A stretch of 64,000 nucleotides of DNA from NCBI RefSeq assembly GCF_949987515.2, contig NC_082689.1, forward strand, positions 99,548,957-99,612,956. The letters are read 5' to 3'. Below are positions 33,734 through 45,745 of this stretch, in pieces. Source of the DNA: Delphinus delphis. Its lineage: Eukaryota; Chordata; Mammalia; Artiodactyla; Delphinidae. Position 1 is the stretch's first letter, and every line of letters starts with the position of its first letter. The notes below the pieces were generated by a model, which saw only the letters and a list, made by a program, of their open reading frames with translations, was not told where the DNA came from and made no database searches. A program made the translations under genes and the position numbers.

Positions 33734-33743
33734 AAAAGATCTG

Positions 33744-34859
33744 TTTTGTATAGAGAAGTTTTCTATCAGAACTTTTGTGAAATTTTGTAGGTTTTTAAAA
33801 AAACATGTGTCTCTTGTTCAGATGGTAACCAGGTAATTTGGGAGAGGAATAAGTAATTCATCTTATTAAAAAAACTTTGTTTTATCTGTAGAAATTATAG
33901 AAATATTAAAAAATATATGTGTGAAATTATTCAGGGGCTGTTATGCATGTATCTTTGTTATACATTTTTATTGCTATAAAAGGTGTCCCTCTCCACAGCA
34001 CACCACCAGCATAATACCTTTGTGGTGTTGGTATTTGAGCAGGCACTGAGTCAGTATTTTGCTCCAGGTCCATTAATTCAGAACTCGTTAAAGAGTGCCT
34101 GTAAGAATTCAACGACATTCAACTCATCTTATCTACCTTTGTATTTGCCAACCCAGTTGATTAAAGTTTTCTCTTATATCAGAAGGGAGCAAATATTGAA
34201 CTCTGCAAATATTGCTCTAGCTCTGGAAAACCATTTGTAAGCATTTTAATACATGTAATCTTTCTCTGTTATCTCATTCTTTTCCTTACGCACTGCCCAT
34301 CATCTCAGGAAATATCATCCATGAAAAACTAATTTCTCAGCATAAAGTAATGAATTTGGACATATCACAATTTGATAACTAAGACAGAGACTGTTCTTTT
34401 ATAAAAAGCTGTGAAGGGAGGTTTTATTCTCTGTAAAATACACCAAAAGAATCTACTTAGCTTCAGGTATTGGCGTTGGATGTCAACAGTGATAGGTCAT
34501 TAAAAGATGGAGCCATAAACTGATAGCTCAAAAAAATTGATATATAGGCAGCTGGAGGATAAACAGTGGATAAGAATCTTGGGTGTCCAGATATACTAAA
34601 GGTTGTTGGATGAAGTAGATAGAGCCACCATTTTGGTGGTTTCTGTATTAGCTGAGAAGCAAATGCCAACTGCATGTGTGTGCATGGGATATGCACACAC
34701 CTTTCATCTTTTCTCTTTTCACAAATTCATGTTGTCCTTTAGTAACTGCTTCCCCTGTTTGGGCAGGGCTGATCTTGATATCCCTTGTATCAGTAAGTGA
34801 AAATAGAAACCATACAGATATTTCAACAAAGATAATTTATTATAAGGAAATTCGTTAAA
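33744..34859. other. Unassigned non-coding DNA
   Basis: Short open frames on both strands around 33927-34240 and 34463-34973 overlap and have no domain. No repeat is called. Confidence 0.45.
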
Positions 34860-35420
34860 GAAATGTTGAAAGTTTAGCTCTGAAATTCTACCGGACTGAT
34901 ACCTGCAGGAAGCGACTACTATCTCTGTGGTCAAGAGGGTGGGGAGGGGAAGGTTTGGGGTTATTAGAACCAAGATGCTTGGAGGAAAGGACTCGTAAAG
35001 TTGGGATCCAGTCGCTGGAGGGAGGAGATTTTGTCCAGCTGGTGGTACTAAATCAGAAACTCAAAGAAGGAACTTTGCAGAATTGGGACCTAGACCTCTG
35101 AGTGGATGCTTTGCCACCATTTCCACTGTCTCTGAGGGGATCCAATGAGGCTGGCTTGGGAAGACCTAAAGAAGGGGAAGAACTGGAACCAACTGCCGCT
35201 GTCACAGAGAATGGCCATTGTTGGAGTGACACCTGCAGAAACAATAAGCAAAACTGGAAGAAGCAAGACCCTTATTTCTCCTCCAGCCTTCTGGCCTCTT
35301 AGTACCCTTAACAGAGCCTGACAGGGAAACGACTGGCAAAGGAGAGATATATTTGCTGACTCCCAGCCTCAGCATCACCAAGCAGTGTATGGAAGGGTGG
35401 GTGTTGATCTTAGAGATAGG
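34820..35420. repeat. Possible unidentified ancient repeat
   Basis: The stretch from 'gataatttattataaggaaattc' to 'cctgacagggaaacgactggc' and 'tcagcatcaccaagcagtg' has the feel of a mammal-wide repeat (LTR or DNA element). I cannot name it or fix its ends. Short open frames here are not supported as genes. Confidence 0.35.
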
Positions 35421-37343
35421 TTAATGACAGCACAAATCTTTTTACCAAGTTTTACTGTTACAAAGTATTCCTTATGGAAGGAAGTATGTGGAGCCTTTCT
35501 CACCACGAATGGACATATGTATAAAAGTGTCTAAGAACGGGTGAGTGGTGAACTATAAACTAGGATAATGGAAATGATTCAGGGAGAAAACGGCTCTCTC
35601 CCTTGCCCCATTATGGCTCAAAAGTTTTGTTTAGTCCTTCAGAGATATCATCTCACTTAATAACACCACCAGCCTTTGTTAGGGAAATGGGATTACCGCT
35701 TTATTGCAAATGAAAAAAAAATCATGCTCAGAGGCTTTAAGTAATATCAGCCAGTCTATAGAGGGTAGGATTCTGGCCAAGTACTGTCTGACAACAAATG
35801 AAATACTGAGCTTCCTTCATCTACCGTAATGTAGAATAAGGCAAAACCAGAGAGTCACGAGTACAGGTAACCAACAAGTGGGCAGCTCAGAATAAAAGGA
35901 TGGAAGATATGAACACACAGCGTGGCCTTGGTTCTAAGGAAATGCCCACCCAGTCATGGAGGGTGTACTGAATTCAACTTCAGTGCTTCAGGAATTCGCT
36001 CTAACCTTGCTTTCTGGTTGGAGTAGTTCTGTCAAGTACTTGGGCTCTTCTCGCCCAAGTCTTCAAGTCAAGGTTCTACTGCCACAAATGTGTGTGACCA
36101 ACAGTAGCCCACCTCTTTCTCATGCCTTTTACCTCTCACCTCCCACCTTGGGGCTCTTCTGTTACTGTTGAGACATGAGACACCAGGTCACAGGCTCAGC
36201 CCCCGTGCATGTGTCACCCAGAAGTGCAGGAGTTAACACCCTTTGAGCAAGGGATATAAGGAGCTGTTAGAACATGTAGATAAAATTTTCTCCCTTCCTC
36301 TCCCTGGGTGGACTCCAGAGTTACAACAACTTTATGTGGCCTCTCTGAAGGTATCCTGTAAGGCTGAACAAACAGCCTGACACAAATTCTGGCCAGTTCA
36401 GTAACACACTCTGTTATATTTGTTTCCCTTACACTCCTTTTCCCTCACTCTTGCTGCCTTGAGATTCCACTCCCCAGTAAAACGGTAGCACAGTAAGCTT
36501 TCGGAGAGACTCTTTTTTGGAGGGGGGAGGAGGTTGCTGGGTTATGAGACTGACTTCCAGGCTAAGCCAGTGGGATGCACTTTTGTGTGTGTGGGTGTGT
36601 TCCTGAAAGAAATGCCCAATATTTAGCATTTTAGGCAATTAGACTGAAGCTCTAAGTAGATAAAACAAGGTAGAGAGAGGAGTTCTGGGGGAGAAGTGAG
36701 GATAGATCTGACATCTCCTGCCTTTATGGAATAAAAGTTTGTCATCCTGCAGATCAGTGCCTGTCCTGATAATTCAAAATAAATTTCCTCAAATGAGGCC
36801 TAACGTGTAATGATGCTCTCTGTGGAACTTTTCTATTGTCAATCAAACTTCTGTTGGTGTTCATACAATCCTGTATTCTCTGAACCACCAACTCCCACTC
36901 AGAATTTATGACTCATCTCTTGTCACCCCCTCTGGAAAGAGTTTTCTAGCTCTTTTCCTTTTTGCCAAACTTTTGAGACTGTTAGGGCACACTCATCTAG
37001 TTTTTGAGGACTTTAAAAATTTCTCTTATGGCATAAATCATTCTGTTTCTGCACCAAATGGAGAGATGAGAGCAGAGACTATGCCTTGGTCATTGCTGAA
37101 TTTCTAGAAGCTAACCGAAACCTGATACACAGTAGGCACTTAATCAATATTTGTTGACTCCATTGACTGAATTAAAGGATTCATGAGGAACACTGATGAA
37201 GTTTGTAAGCTTTTTAATTACCCTATTGTACAAATCCTAGGAGGAATTGCTGAATCAGGCTCACGTTTTGGGTGAGTGTAATATACACTTGCCCATGTGA
37301 TGAACTATGATGGCAACAGAAGTTCCATGGTATTAAAATATTT
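35421..37343. other. Unassigned non-coding DNA
   Basis: No exon is called. 36180-36420, with a ggatataagg motif, could be part of an old LTR but lacks recognisable ends. A short GT run lies near 36585-36600. Confidence 0.4.
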
Positions 37344-37557
37344 GGGCTTCCCTGGTGGCGCAGTGGTTGAGAGTCCGCCTGCCGATGCAGGGGACACGGG
37401 TTCGTGCCCCGGTCTGGGAAGATCCCACATGCTGTGGAGCGGCTGGGTCCGTGAGCCATGGCCGCTGAGCCTGCGTGTCCGGAGCCTGTCTCTGCAACGG
37501 GAGAGGCCACAACAGTGAGAGGCCCACGTACCGCAAAAAAAAAAAAAAAAAAAAAAA
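37344..37557 (+). mobile_element. Short-form CHR-type SINE
   Basis: Standard head 'gggcttccctggtggcgcag', body, 'ggcccacgtaccgc' and an A tail of about 23 bases. It has a small internal deletion relative to other copies ('gagcctgtctctgcaacggg'). The target-site duplication is not clear. Confidence 0.95.
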
Positions 37558-37559
37558 TT

Positions 37560-38214
37560 ATCTCTGCCAATTTTCACAACTCCCCACCACTTAGTTATTT
37601 GGGTTAAGTCCCTGAAAGCCCTAATAAAATGCTAATTTGAAAGCATCATACCAATGTATCAGATTAGATGAGCCCCAATTCTCTGCTAAATTGGTACAGA
37701 AACCAGATTTGGACCTCCTCAGCCTAACGCCAAACACTAAGACCTGCCCACCCTGCCTCACAACTTTATTCAGATAACAAGTGCCTCAAAAGCAAAGTAG
37801 GATATTGATGGGCGTCCAGGATCCAGGAAAAGCAGAAAGAATAAAGGGTGAGGGAATGACAGAAAGGGAAATAGATTGAATGAACTAGAAACAAAAACAG
37901 TGAATCTAAAACAGTTTGGTCTCTGGATTATCCAAGGGAAAGGAGCCCAGGATAAGTAATTTGGTTGGGAGGAATATCAAGGCAGGAATCCATCTGGTGC
38001 ATGGGGTTTTCCATGGGAGACCATTAGTGGCTAAGGGCAGCCGATGGCAAGAGTGAATGCCTAGGAACTGAGGGCCACAGAAAGGACATTGTTTTCCTGC
38101 ACATCATAGCTATGACCAGGAGGTTGGCCTAGAGAAAGAGCTGTAGTTAGAGATGACCGGTCATTTAAATTTCTAATGAATGACTTCAGGTCTTCTAGCA
38201 TTTCTTTTCACAGA
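37560..38214. other. Unassigned non-coding DNA
   Basis: Nothing recognised. Confidence 0.45.
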
Positions 38215-38480
38215 ATTATATAGTAGTTAGGAGTGGGGTGTCTGCATCTATATTAGGAAAATCTGTGTTTTTACCTTGGCTCTACCCTTTACTAACTTTG
38301 TGACCATCTGAGTCTAGTTCTTTAACCTCCATCTGCCTCAGTTGTTCCATCCTTAAAAGGAGTACAATGATAGCATTTCCTTCAGAGGGTTATGGTGAAC
38401 ACTAGGGAAATAATGCATGGGCAGCACTTACCCCAGGACTAATGGTGTGTTCAGTAAAGCCTTGTGGTGTATCATGTTGT
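38215..38480 (-). repeat. MIR SINE relic
   Basis: 'ttaccttggctctacccttta', 'ctaactttgtgaccatctgag' and 'ctgcctcagttgttccatcc' are antisense MIR features. Confidence 0.78.
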
Positions 38481-39089
38481 GATTATTAGTTTCTAGTTCT
38501 TGCAGGTATATCCTCCAACTTCGTGTTTTGGATAATAAGGGTATACATATTTTTAATTTTCAAAGATTCCTAATCCTCAGTAATATGGACGTCTGCTTCC
38601 TGGAACCTAGAAAATAATCACTAATTTTGCCAAAGCTGCGAAAAATCCACCGTATTCTAAATGACCTTGATCAAGTGCTGTCCTAGTCTAGGGAAGCAGG
38701 GGAGCAACCTGAAGGTGAAATATCCCGTTAGCAATCTCCCAGGTGAATGGAAAATTTAAAATAATTTTCTAATGATTCATTGTACATTACTACGCCCCAT
38801 TAGGTGCCTACATTACATCTTAGGGCACAATCAATATCTGTCATCTTGCTTATGGCTTTGGTGCTAGAGCAGTTCAATTTCATTTTGTAACTCTCATGCC
38901 CATGAAACTGTAGCTCAGGTGTCATATGATAAAATATTACTGAGAAGTACATATTCACTCCTAAAGCAAAGTGGGAAATAATTGATGAAGAAGGTGTCTT
39001 TCCATCTGGTCAGACACCATTAAAGTGAGGATATGATTGATATGAGAAAAAAGTAAGACCAACGGTCTATGAAACTTTTTGGTGAATCC

Positions 39090-39092
<3 letters not shown>
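38481..39092. other. Unassigned non-coding DNA
   Basis: Nothing recognised. Confidence 0.45.

Positions 39093-39093
<1 letters not shown>

Positions 39094-39177
<84 letters not shown>
39094..39177. repeat. Compound (GA)n(GT)n microsatellite
   Basis: A pure (GA) run of about 52 bases at 39094-39146 switches directly into a pure (TG) run to 39177. Both halves are uninterrupted, so length variation is expected. Confidence 0.98.
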
Positions 39178-39181
<4 letters not shown>

Positions 39182-41469
39182 TCTGTTCTCAAGAGCGTTC
39201 CTTTAAAAGCATTTTTCAGGCATTTAAAATAGATTGCTATTTATGAAATGTTGATATAGATAAAACCAATTTAGGAATATATCTATTATATAAAGAGAAG
39301 TGTTGGTATGTAGACATGTGTTTTCTTTTGTTAAGAAATTTTAAAAATGTATTCAGTTTTAGGCTACGGCAAAGCTAAAGGGAGACTCCAAAGCAGCCAT
39401 GGGTAAGTAATAAACCAGTTGTCATCGTACTAAATTAAACAAGTGACTTAGCTAAATAACCTATATTTTGAGTTGTTTTCTTTCAGAAGACAACTGACTG
39501 CCCCCTTTTTTTCTCATGTGGGTGCTGTCATGGAGAAACCCAGGAACACGCACCAATCAAAATATCTCTGCCATACATTCTACCAAGTGGAAAGTGATTC
39601 GGGTTAATAGAAGCCTTTACTAGAATTCAGACATACTTGAAAGGGTTAAGCCCATCATATGGTGACTCATACTTCAGTGTGAATTTTTGAAACTGTTAAA
39701 TGCATGATTTCTTTCCAAATTAAAATTGTACAGAAATGTGAATTCTGCTTAAGAGAGAGGAAAACAGAATAACATTAGGATTTCGGAACACTATGGGACA
39801 GGCCAAGCCAGGGTCCTTGTCACAGTGTGGAGCTTTGGATAGACAAAAGACACCACGAAAGGGTGTTTATGTTTGTGTGTGAGTGTGTGCATGTGTGTGT
39901 GTGAAGTATAAAGGCGACAAAGAGGGCTCTAGAAATAGATGTGTAAGAGCTTCAGAAGTGAATTTAACTGGCACTGGTCTTCTGTTTAAGATCCCGTTGG
40001 CCGCAGACACTCTTTGCAATGACTCTGCAAAATCACCAGTAACATGCTTCCTCACACACAGATGCTCTCAGGGCTTTTTGACTTGCCCAACTTTATAAAA
40101 GGAGGGACGTATACAATTCAGTACATCTGGTGACATTTGTTTGGGGCTTAAAAAAAAAAAGTACTCCCGTGACAGTGGCTTTCTTTGACATAGGGAGGGA
40201 TTTGTCCTAACCATGACTGTGAAAAAGTAGCTTAATTTGATCATTAATGTCTAATTATGCACTTTAAAACCAGGGTTAACTGGTTGGGAGTTTTGATAGA
40301 TTGTAGATGATAATAATTCATTTGGTTTCTTTTAAAATCTTGAGAAATTCCAATACCTTGATACTGATATCATATTGTACCTCAGAGGGGCACTTTTTGA
40401 GTTTTAGAATACTGAACTGAGACTCACAAGGAGATACACTGAGATTAGAGCAAATGCCCTGAGTCTGAGTAAAAGAGGGATCCTGAAAGGGGTAGAAGGA
40501 TCTGGAGGCTCAAATAATGTATTGTTTTATTAGCATGGCTGTGGGAAAAGAAGGGAAGTGGGTGTAGGATAAAGGCAACTGAAACCGTCACACAGAAACA
40601 TGAACTCTCATTGGAACCATATCAAAATGCTGCAGGCAATTGTAAGCCTTGCTGAGATAAATTGGGCTAGCCTGTTATTTTCCTTTATGCTGGATATTGT
40701 CAGAGTTTCGTACCATGAAATATAAGACGCTAGAAAGGTTTTTTTTTTAAACAATTATTCATCAGTTTCTATTTTTATATAGCTTTGGGGGACCGTAGAA
40801 TACCGCTAATATATTTTAGAATGCCTATGAGGGGGAGAAGAATGACAAGAAGAATTTATCTTGATGGTTGAAATAGATATGTTTTAACTAAGTGTAGTAA
40901 AGTGAATCCAGACTCAGGTACTGTTCCCTCCCCATTGTCACAATAAGTAGTTAGAGTCTTCCTATAATTTAGGACTGCTTTGATTACTGTGTATTGTCTG
41001 GATATCAGACTTCCTTGGGTCAGGCCTAAAATTTAGAATTTTGCTGAAATATGCAGGATTATTCAGTAGCCTTCTATTTATTCTCCTTTCCTTTGTCACT
41101 TCCTATTTACAACTCATATGTTGCTATGAGATGAATTTTCTTTAAACACGACTGGTTTTTGAGCCATTTCTTGTTGAAGAACCTAACCAATTTACTATTG
41201 CTTTGGGTAATCTGAATTTTCCTTTCCAGATTTCAAGGTCATCCTCAGTTTTATTCTGCTTGATCTCACCTTAATTTCTTGCCCCTCCTCTACTTAAAAT
41301 GTATGTTTCCTCCCCCATTTAAGGCCTTTTCCCCATTGTCCCTCATAATCTTCATGCCATTCCTGATACTACTGCTTTTCCCAAGAGCACCCACCCCATC
41401 GTTTTCCTCTCCCTTCATAAATTTGACTGAGTTTTTAAATTTCATCTTAATTCCTACCTATGTAATAAC
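39178..41469. other. Unassigned 2.3-kb non-coding stretch
   Basis: No gene or repeat is called. There is a short GT-rich patch at 39870-39905. The 62- to 71-codon frames here reflect it or have no domain. Confidence 0.45.
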
Positions 41470-41690
41470 AGAATAGCTAACACGCATTGAGACTTGGCAA
41501 TGTGCCAGCCACTGTTTTAAGCACATGTCATGTATTGTGCTGTTAGTTTTCATATTGACCTTGTAAGGTAGTTCTACATCCCCATTTTACAAATGAGAAA
41601 ACTGAGGCACAGAGGAGTGACTGGCCTAATAACACAGCTGTTAAGTCACTCGACTGGGATGCAGAAGTGGGCTGCTGGCCTCGTCATCCT
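41470..41690 (+). repeat. MIR SINE relic
   Basis: Sense MIR: 'aatagctaacacgcattgaga', 'atgtgccagccactgttttaagc', 'ccattttacaaatgagaaaact' and 'gaggcacagagg'. Well preserved. Confidence 0.9.
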
Positions 41691-42549
41691 GCCGTTTCTA
41701 CTGCTGCACACTTCTGCCACCCTCTGCCTTTTCTCTCATGGTCTCTTCTCTGTCTTCCAGCCCACCCTGACTCCCTCCATTATGAGCTAGTATGGTAGCT
41801 GTGTTCAAAGCCATGCAAGTGTATCATTTCATTGTGTCTATTTCATGCCCTTTTTTTCCCCTGGGAAATTACATAGCAAGATGTCTTAGAAAGAGTTCCA
41901 TGCCTCATTCTACTTTCTTTCCAAAATAATACATGGCCCCAGCTCATGGAGGAACTCATTCAATACTCATTTGTTGTTGATAGATAGTGTGAGATAACTC
42001 CTCCCTTTTCATTACACAATAATTGTCTTGATTTTGTAATTCACTTTGACCATATAGACTCAGTACCCTCAAGTCTAGGACACACTATAAAGTGTTTTAA
42101 ATTCCATGTATATGATCTACGAAGTTTGTCTCAGCTGAGGTGACAGTTGACCAGCATTCTGCAGTGCTTTCTCAGTTGGGCTCTGGTGGATCTGAATTAC
42201 TCAGTTTTCATTTGAAATGTTTCTGAAAGAATTTTTTTTAACATTCTTACCCATATAAACATCACAACACACGAACCAGAAAATCACACCATTTGTGAGA
42301 TATATATATATCTATATATGATATAAATAACTGTATATATGTACAGTTATATTCTACATAAAAGGAGGCACTATTAAATTACCTTGGATTCCCTTTAATG
42401 GGTACCAGAAAGCACATGCTTCTGAAAACATGGCTATTGCCTTAAAAACTCAATTTCACTGTGTTTTAGCTGATTTTTTTTCCTTTAACCAATATGACGA
42501 TCATGGTTTGAGGAAATATCTGGTTTTTATATTGGATTCAATCTCAAAG
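41691..42549. other. Unassigned non-coding DNA
   Basis: Contains an AT-rich patch with a small palindrome (aactgta / tacagtt) near 42330-42350. No gene. Confidence 0.45.
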
Positions 42550-42795
42550 GATGGCTGCTGAAGTAGAGCCTTGGAAATCAGACAGACCTGAATTTGAATC
42601 CCAGCCCTGCCACAGACTAGCTGGGCAAGAAACTTAGTTTATTTGAACAAACACTTCTTAATATCTAAAATGGGGATAATAACACCTACTCTGCAGGGTT
42701 GTTGTGAGAATTCAATTCAGTAATGCATATAAAGGAACTACTTAGCATACCTTTTGCCATATGGTAATTGCTTAATAAGGGTTTTATTAGTAGTA
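42550..42795 (-). repeat. MIR SINE relic
   Basis: 'cagacctgaatttgaatccc', 'agccctgccacagactagctg' and 'taaaatggggataataacacc', an antisense MIR. Confidence 0.88.
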
Positions 42796-42892
42796 ATAAT
42801 AGAGAATTTAAATGCAGTAATTGATATACGCTGACTCAGCTCAAAAATGGCATGTAGAATTTGGAGATGACTCTATCTCTTTCAATCTGTTT

Positions 42893-43112
42893 CTTTCCCT
42901 TCCTTCCTTCCTCTTCCTTCCTTTCTTTTCTTTCTTTATTTCTTCCTTCCTTCCTTCCTTCCTTCCTTCCTTCCTTCCTTCCTTTCTTTCTTTCTTTCTT
43001 TCTTTCTTTCCTTCCTTCCTTCCTTCCTTCCTTCCTTCTCTTTCTTTCTTTCTTTCTTTCTTTCCTTCTTTCTTTCTTTCCTTCCTTCTTTCTTTCTTTC
43101 TTTCTTTCTCTT
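42893..43112. repeat. (CCTT)n/(CTTT)n tetranucleotide microsatellite
   Basis: About 220 bp of pure pyrimidine on the plus strand, with alternating blocks of CCTT and CTTT units. It accounts for the overlapping Ser/Phe/Leu/Pro open frames of about 97 codons, which are not genes. Confidence 0.97.
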
Positions 43113-43114
43113 AG

Positions 43115-43682
43115 CTTTTTAAAAAAGCTTTATTGGCGTATAATTTATGTACAATAACATATAATCATTTTTAATGCACAGTTTGAAGGATTTTGGTAAT
43201 TGTATGCAGTCACATGAGCTCTACCACAATGAAGATATGAAATAGTTCCAACACCCCAAAAAGTTGTTTCATGTTTGTTTGTTGTCTAACATCACTCCTA
43301 CCCACCTTAACCAGCTGCAGGCAATGACTGATCTGTTTTTCTGTCACTATGGTTTTGCCATTTCTAGAATTCTATATGAGTGGAACCATGCAATGTGTAG
43401 TTTTTTGCATTTGGTGTCTTTCACTTAGCATAATGTTTTTGAGATTCACTCATGTTGTTGAGTGTACTAATATTTTATTCATTTTATTGCCGAGTGGTGT
43501 TCCATAGTATGAATATATCACAGTTTGTCTGTCCATTCACAAGTCAACAGGCATTAGGGTTGTTTCAGTTTGGGGCTTTGTGAATAATGTTGCTATAAGC
43601 ATTGGAACACAAGGCTTTGTGTGGACTGACTCTCTCACAGGGCTTAGTGTATCCAGAAGGAGGATACTGGGTCATAATGGAA
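43115..43682 (-). mobile_element. Old L1M 3' end
   Basis: Antisense 3' UTR: 'agctttattggcgtataattt', 'tttgccatttctagaattc' and 'ttcacttagcataatgtttttg'. It continues to the ORF2 end 'gaatatatcacagtttgtctgtcc'. It lies directly against the pyrimidine microsatellite. Confidence 0.85.
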
Positions 43683-44319
43683 AGCATAGCACACTGTATC
43701 AGAATTGGAATAGGGAAGCAGGCATGCCCTTCCTTATGTCTGGCCTGCCTGTATCCCCTTTTCAGAGAAGCTGCTCCCTGGCCCTTGCTGAGCCCGTTAC
43801 CCTTCCCCCATCCCATCCAAGTTTCACTGAACTGGGGTGGGCACCTGACTCAAGCTGAACCAAATGGATTTTCTCCCCTGAGAATGTGAAATCCAGAAAT
43901 AGGGGCTTTCAGAAACAGGAGCTTTGTTTAATTGATTACGTACGCTTGAATTAGAGGTAAGGGGAACTTGGCTGCTATAACCCATTTGGGTTCAGCACTG
44001 AGAGAGCACAGTGGGGGGTGAGGAGAAATGCAGCAGATAATCAATAAGGCACAGAAACAAGAGATTAGATGACAAGATGGGGAAGTGACCTAGAGCTATT
44101 TCTTCCTATGCTGGTGTTCCAAGATGTTAGGCAGTCCTTCCTGGATTTTTTGTTAGATGCCCAGATAGTACTCCAATGAACAGTCATTTTGGTCTTAACT
44201 AGCTTCAGTGGGCTTTTGTTTATGCCATTCATATCAGCCAAATAATGCCTGACTGAGGCAAATCATAACTACTATGAAGGTTGAGTTTTAACTCTAAACC
44301 AAACACTCTAATAATAAAG
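43683..44319. other. Unassigned non-coding DNA
   Basis: Open frames of 83 to 95 codons on both strands around 43565-43889 overlap the L1M end and unique sequence and have no domain. Confidence 0.45.
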
Positions 44320-44505
44320 CCTTTATTAATAAAGCCTCTGAAATTTTACCACCACATGTAAAACCCTTTGAGGAAGGGTTTTTCTTTCTTTTTTTTCATA
44401 TTTTACAAATGAAGAAACTGAAATTCAAAGAAATTAAATGTTTTTACAAGGTCACATGGTTGGAGAGTATCAGATCTAGAGCCTAGATTCTGATCTGCTT
44501 TTCTC
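44320..44505 (+). repeat. MIR SINE relic
   Basis: 'attttacaaatgaagaaactg' and 'aaggtcacatggttggagag' are the sense MIR core. Its ends are diverged. Confidence 0.7.
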
Positions 44506-44888
44506 TAAAGTCTCTGCTAGAAATAAGCTCCAATACTAGACCCTCAGTGGTGAAATGATGAAGGTGGCCCGGGGCGCTCTGAAGCCCCTCCCAGCTTAGT
44601 GATCCCGCATTGATCTGTCTAAGGAAGGGAAATGGAGTAGTTGACAATGAGGGAGCTCCTGTCTGTGGACTCCACTTTCTCTGTGAATCTAGATTATTTG
44701 CTGATAATGAGGGCAGAGATAGTATAGGCTATTCGAAGAAAGCCAGTTGTGCATGCTGTCGGATGCTCATTTAGGAATGCAGAAAATGTGTGTGTGGGGG
44801 GCATTTGAAGACTATACTTAATGTATGTAAAATTTGGAGAAATGTAAGTATTCCCAGGTTGCATGCTTGCTTGTTTGCTTGTTCTTTT

Positions 44889-45243
44889 TTTTTTTTTTAA
44901 TTTATTTTATTTATTTATTTTTGGCTGTGTTAGGTCTTCGCTGCTGTGCACGGGCTTTCTCTAGTTGTGGCAAGCAGGGGCTACTCTCCATTGCAGTGCG
45001 TGGGCTTCTCATTGCAGTGGCTTCTCTTGTTGCGGAGCACGGGCTCTAGGCACACGGGCTTCAGTGGTTGTGGCACATGGGCTCAATAGTTGTGGCTCAC
45101 GGGTTCTAGAGCACAGGCTCAGTAGTTGTGGCACATGGGCTTAGTTGCTCCACGGCATGTGGGATCTTCCTGGACCAGGGCTCGAACCCGTGTCCCCTGC
45201 ACTGGCAGGCGGACTCTTAACCACTGCGCCACCGGGGAAGCCC
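44889..45243 (-). mobile_element. Long-form CHR-type SINE
   Basis: The inverted A-rich tail (T run then 'tatttatttatttttggctg') is followed by the body and the tRNA-like head 'gccaccggggaagccc'. A perfect 17-bp duplication, tgtttgcttgttctttt, is at 44872-44888 and 45244-45260. Confidence 0.96.
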
Positions 45244-45504
45244 TGTTTGCTTGTTCTTTTGTTTATTTTATGGAGAAAACATGTATGATTTTTCAACACC
45301 TAAACATTTTGTTTCTGTTCCTCATTAGGGGTGGTAAGGACTTGTCAGAGAGAGTGAAATGAAGGAAGCACAGTAAGACACAGAAAAGAAAGGACGGGGG
45401 GGAAGATGAGAAAGAAGGAAGGTCTTCAAGAGTTATGAGGGAATGTCTAGAAGTCGCCTACAATTATTCCCCGGCCTGGTGAACTTCAAAAGCAGGTGGT
45501 GGAA

Positions 45505-45745
45505 TGGATACAGTGCATATTTCAGTCATGCTACTTGGATATGAATATAGACTTTGCAACTAATTGTCTGTCCTTTGACTAATCACTGGTCTTTTCTCAA
45601 TTTTTGTCTCCTCGTCTGAAAATGAAGAAAGTTAGACCTCACAGACTTGCTGTGAAGATCAAATGGGTTTAAATACAGTACTATGTCTGCTGCCACATAG
45701 TAGGTGCTCAGTAAATATTAGGTTCCTTGTCACTACTTCTTACTC
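45505..45745 (-). repeat. MIR SINE relic
   Basis: 'tttgtctcctcgtctgaaaat' and 'acatagtaggtgctcagtaaat' are antisense MIR features. Confidence 0.75.

Noticed and set aside
42821..43157. Ser/Phe/Leu/Pro-rich open frames of about 97 codons
   Set aside because: Translation of a CCTT/CTTT microsatellite.
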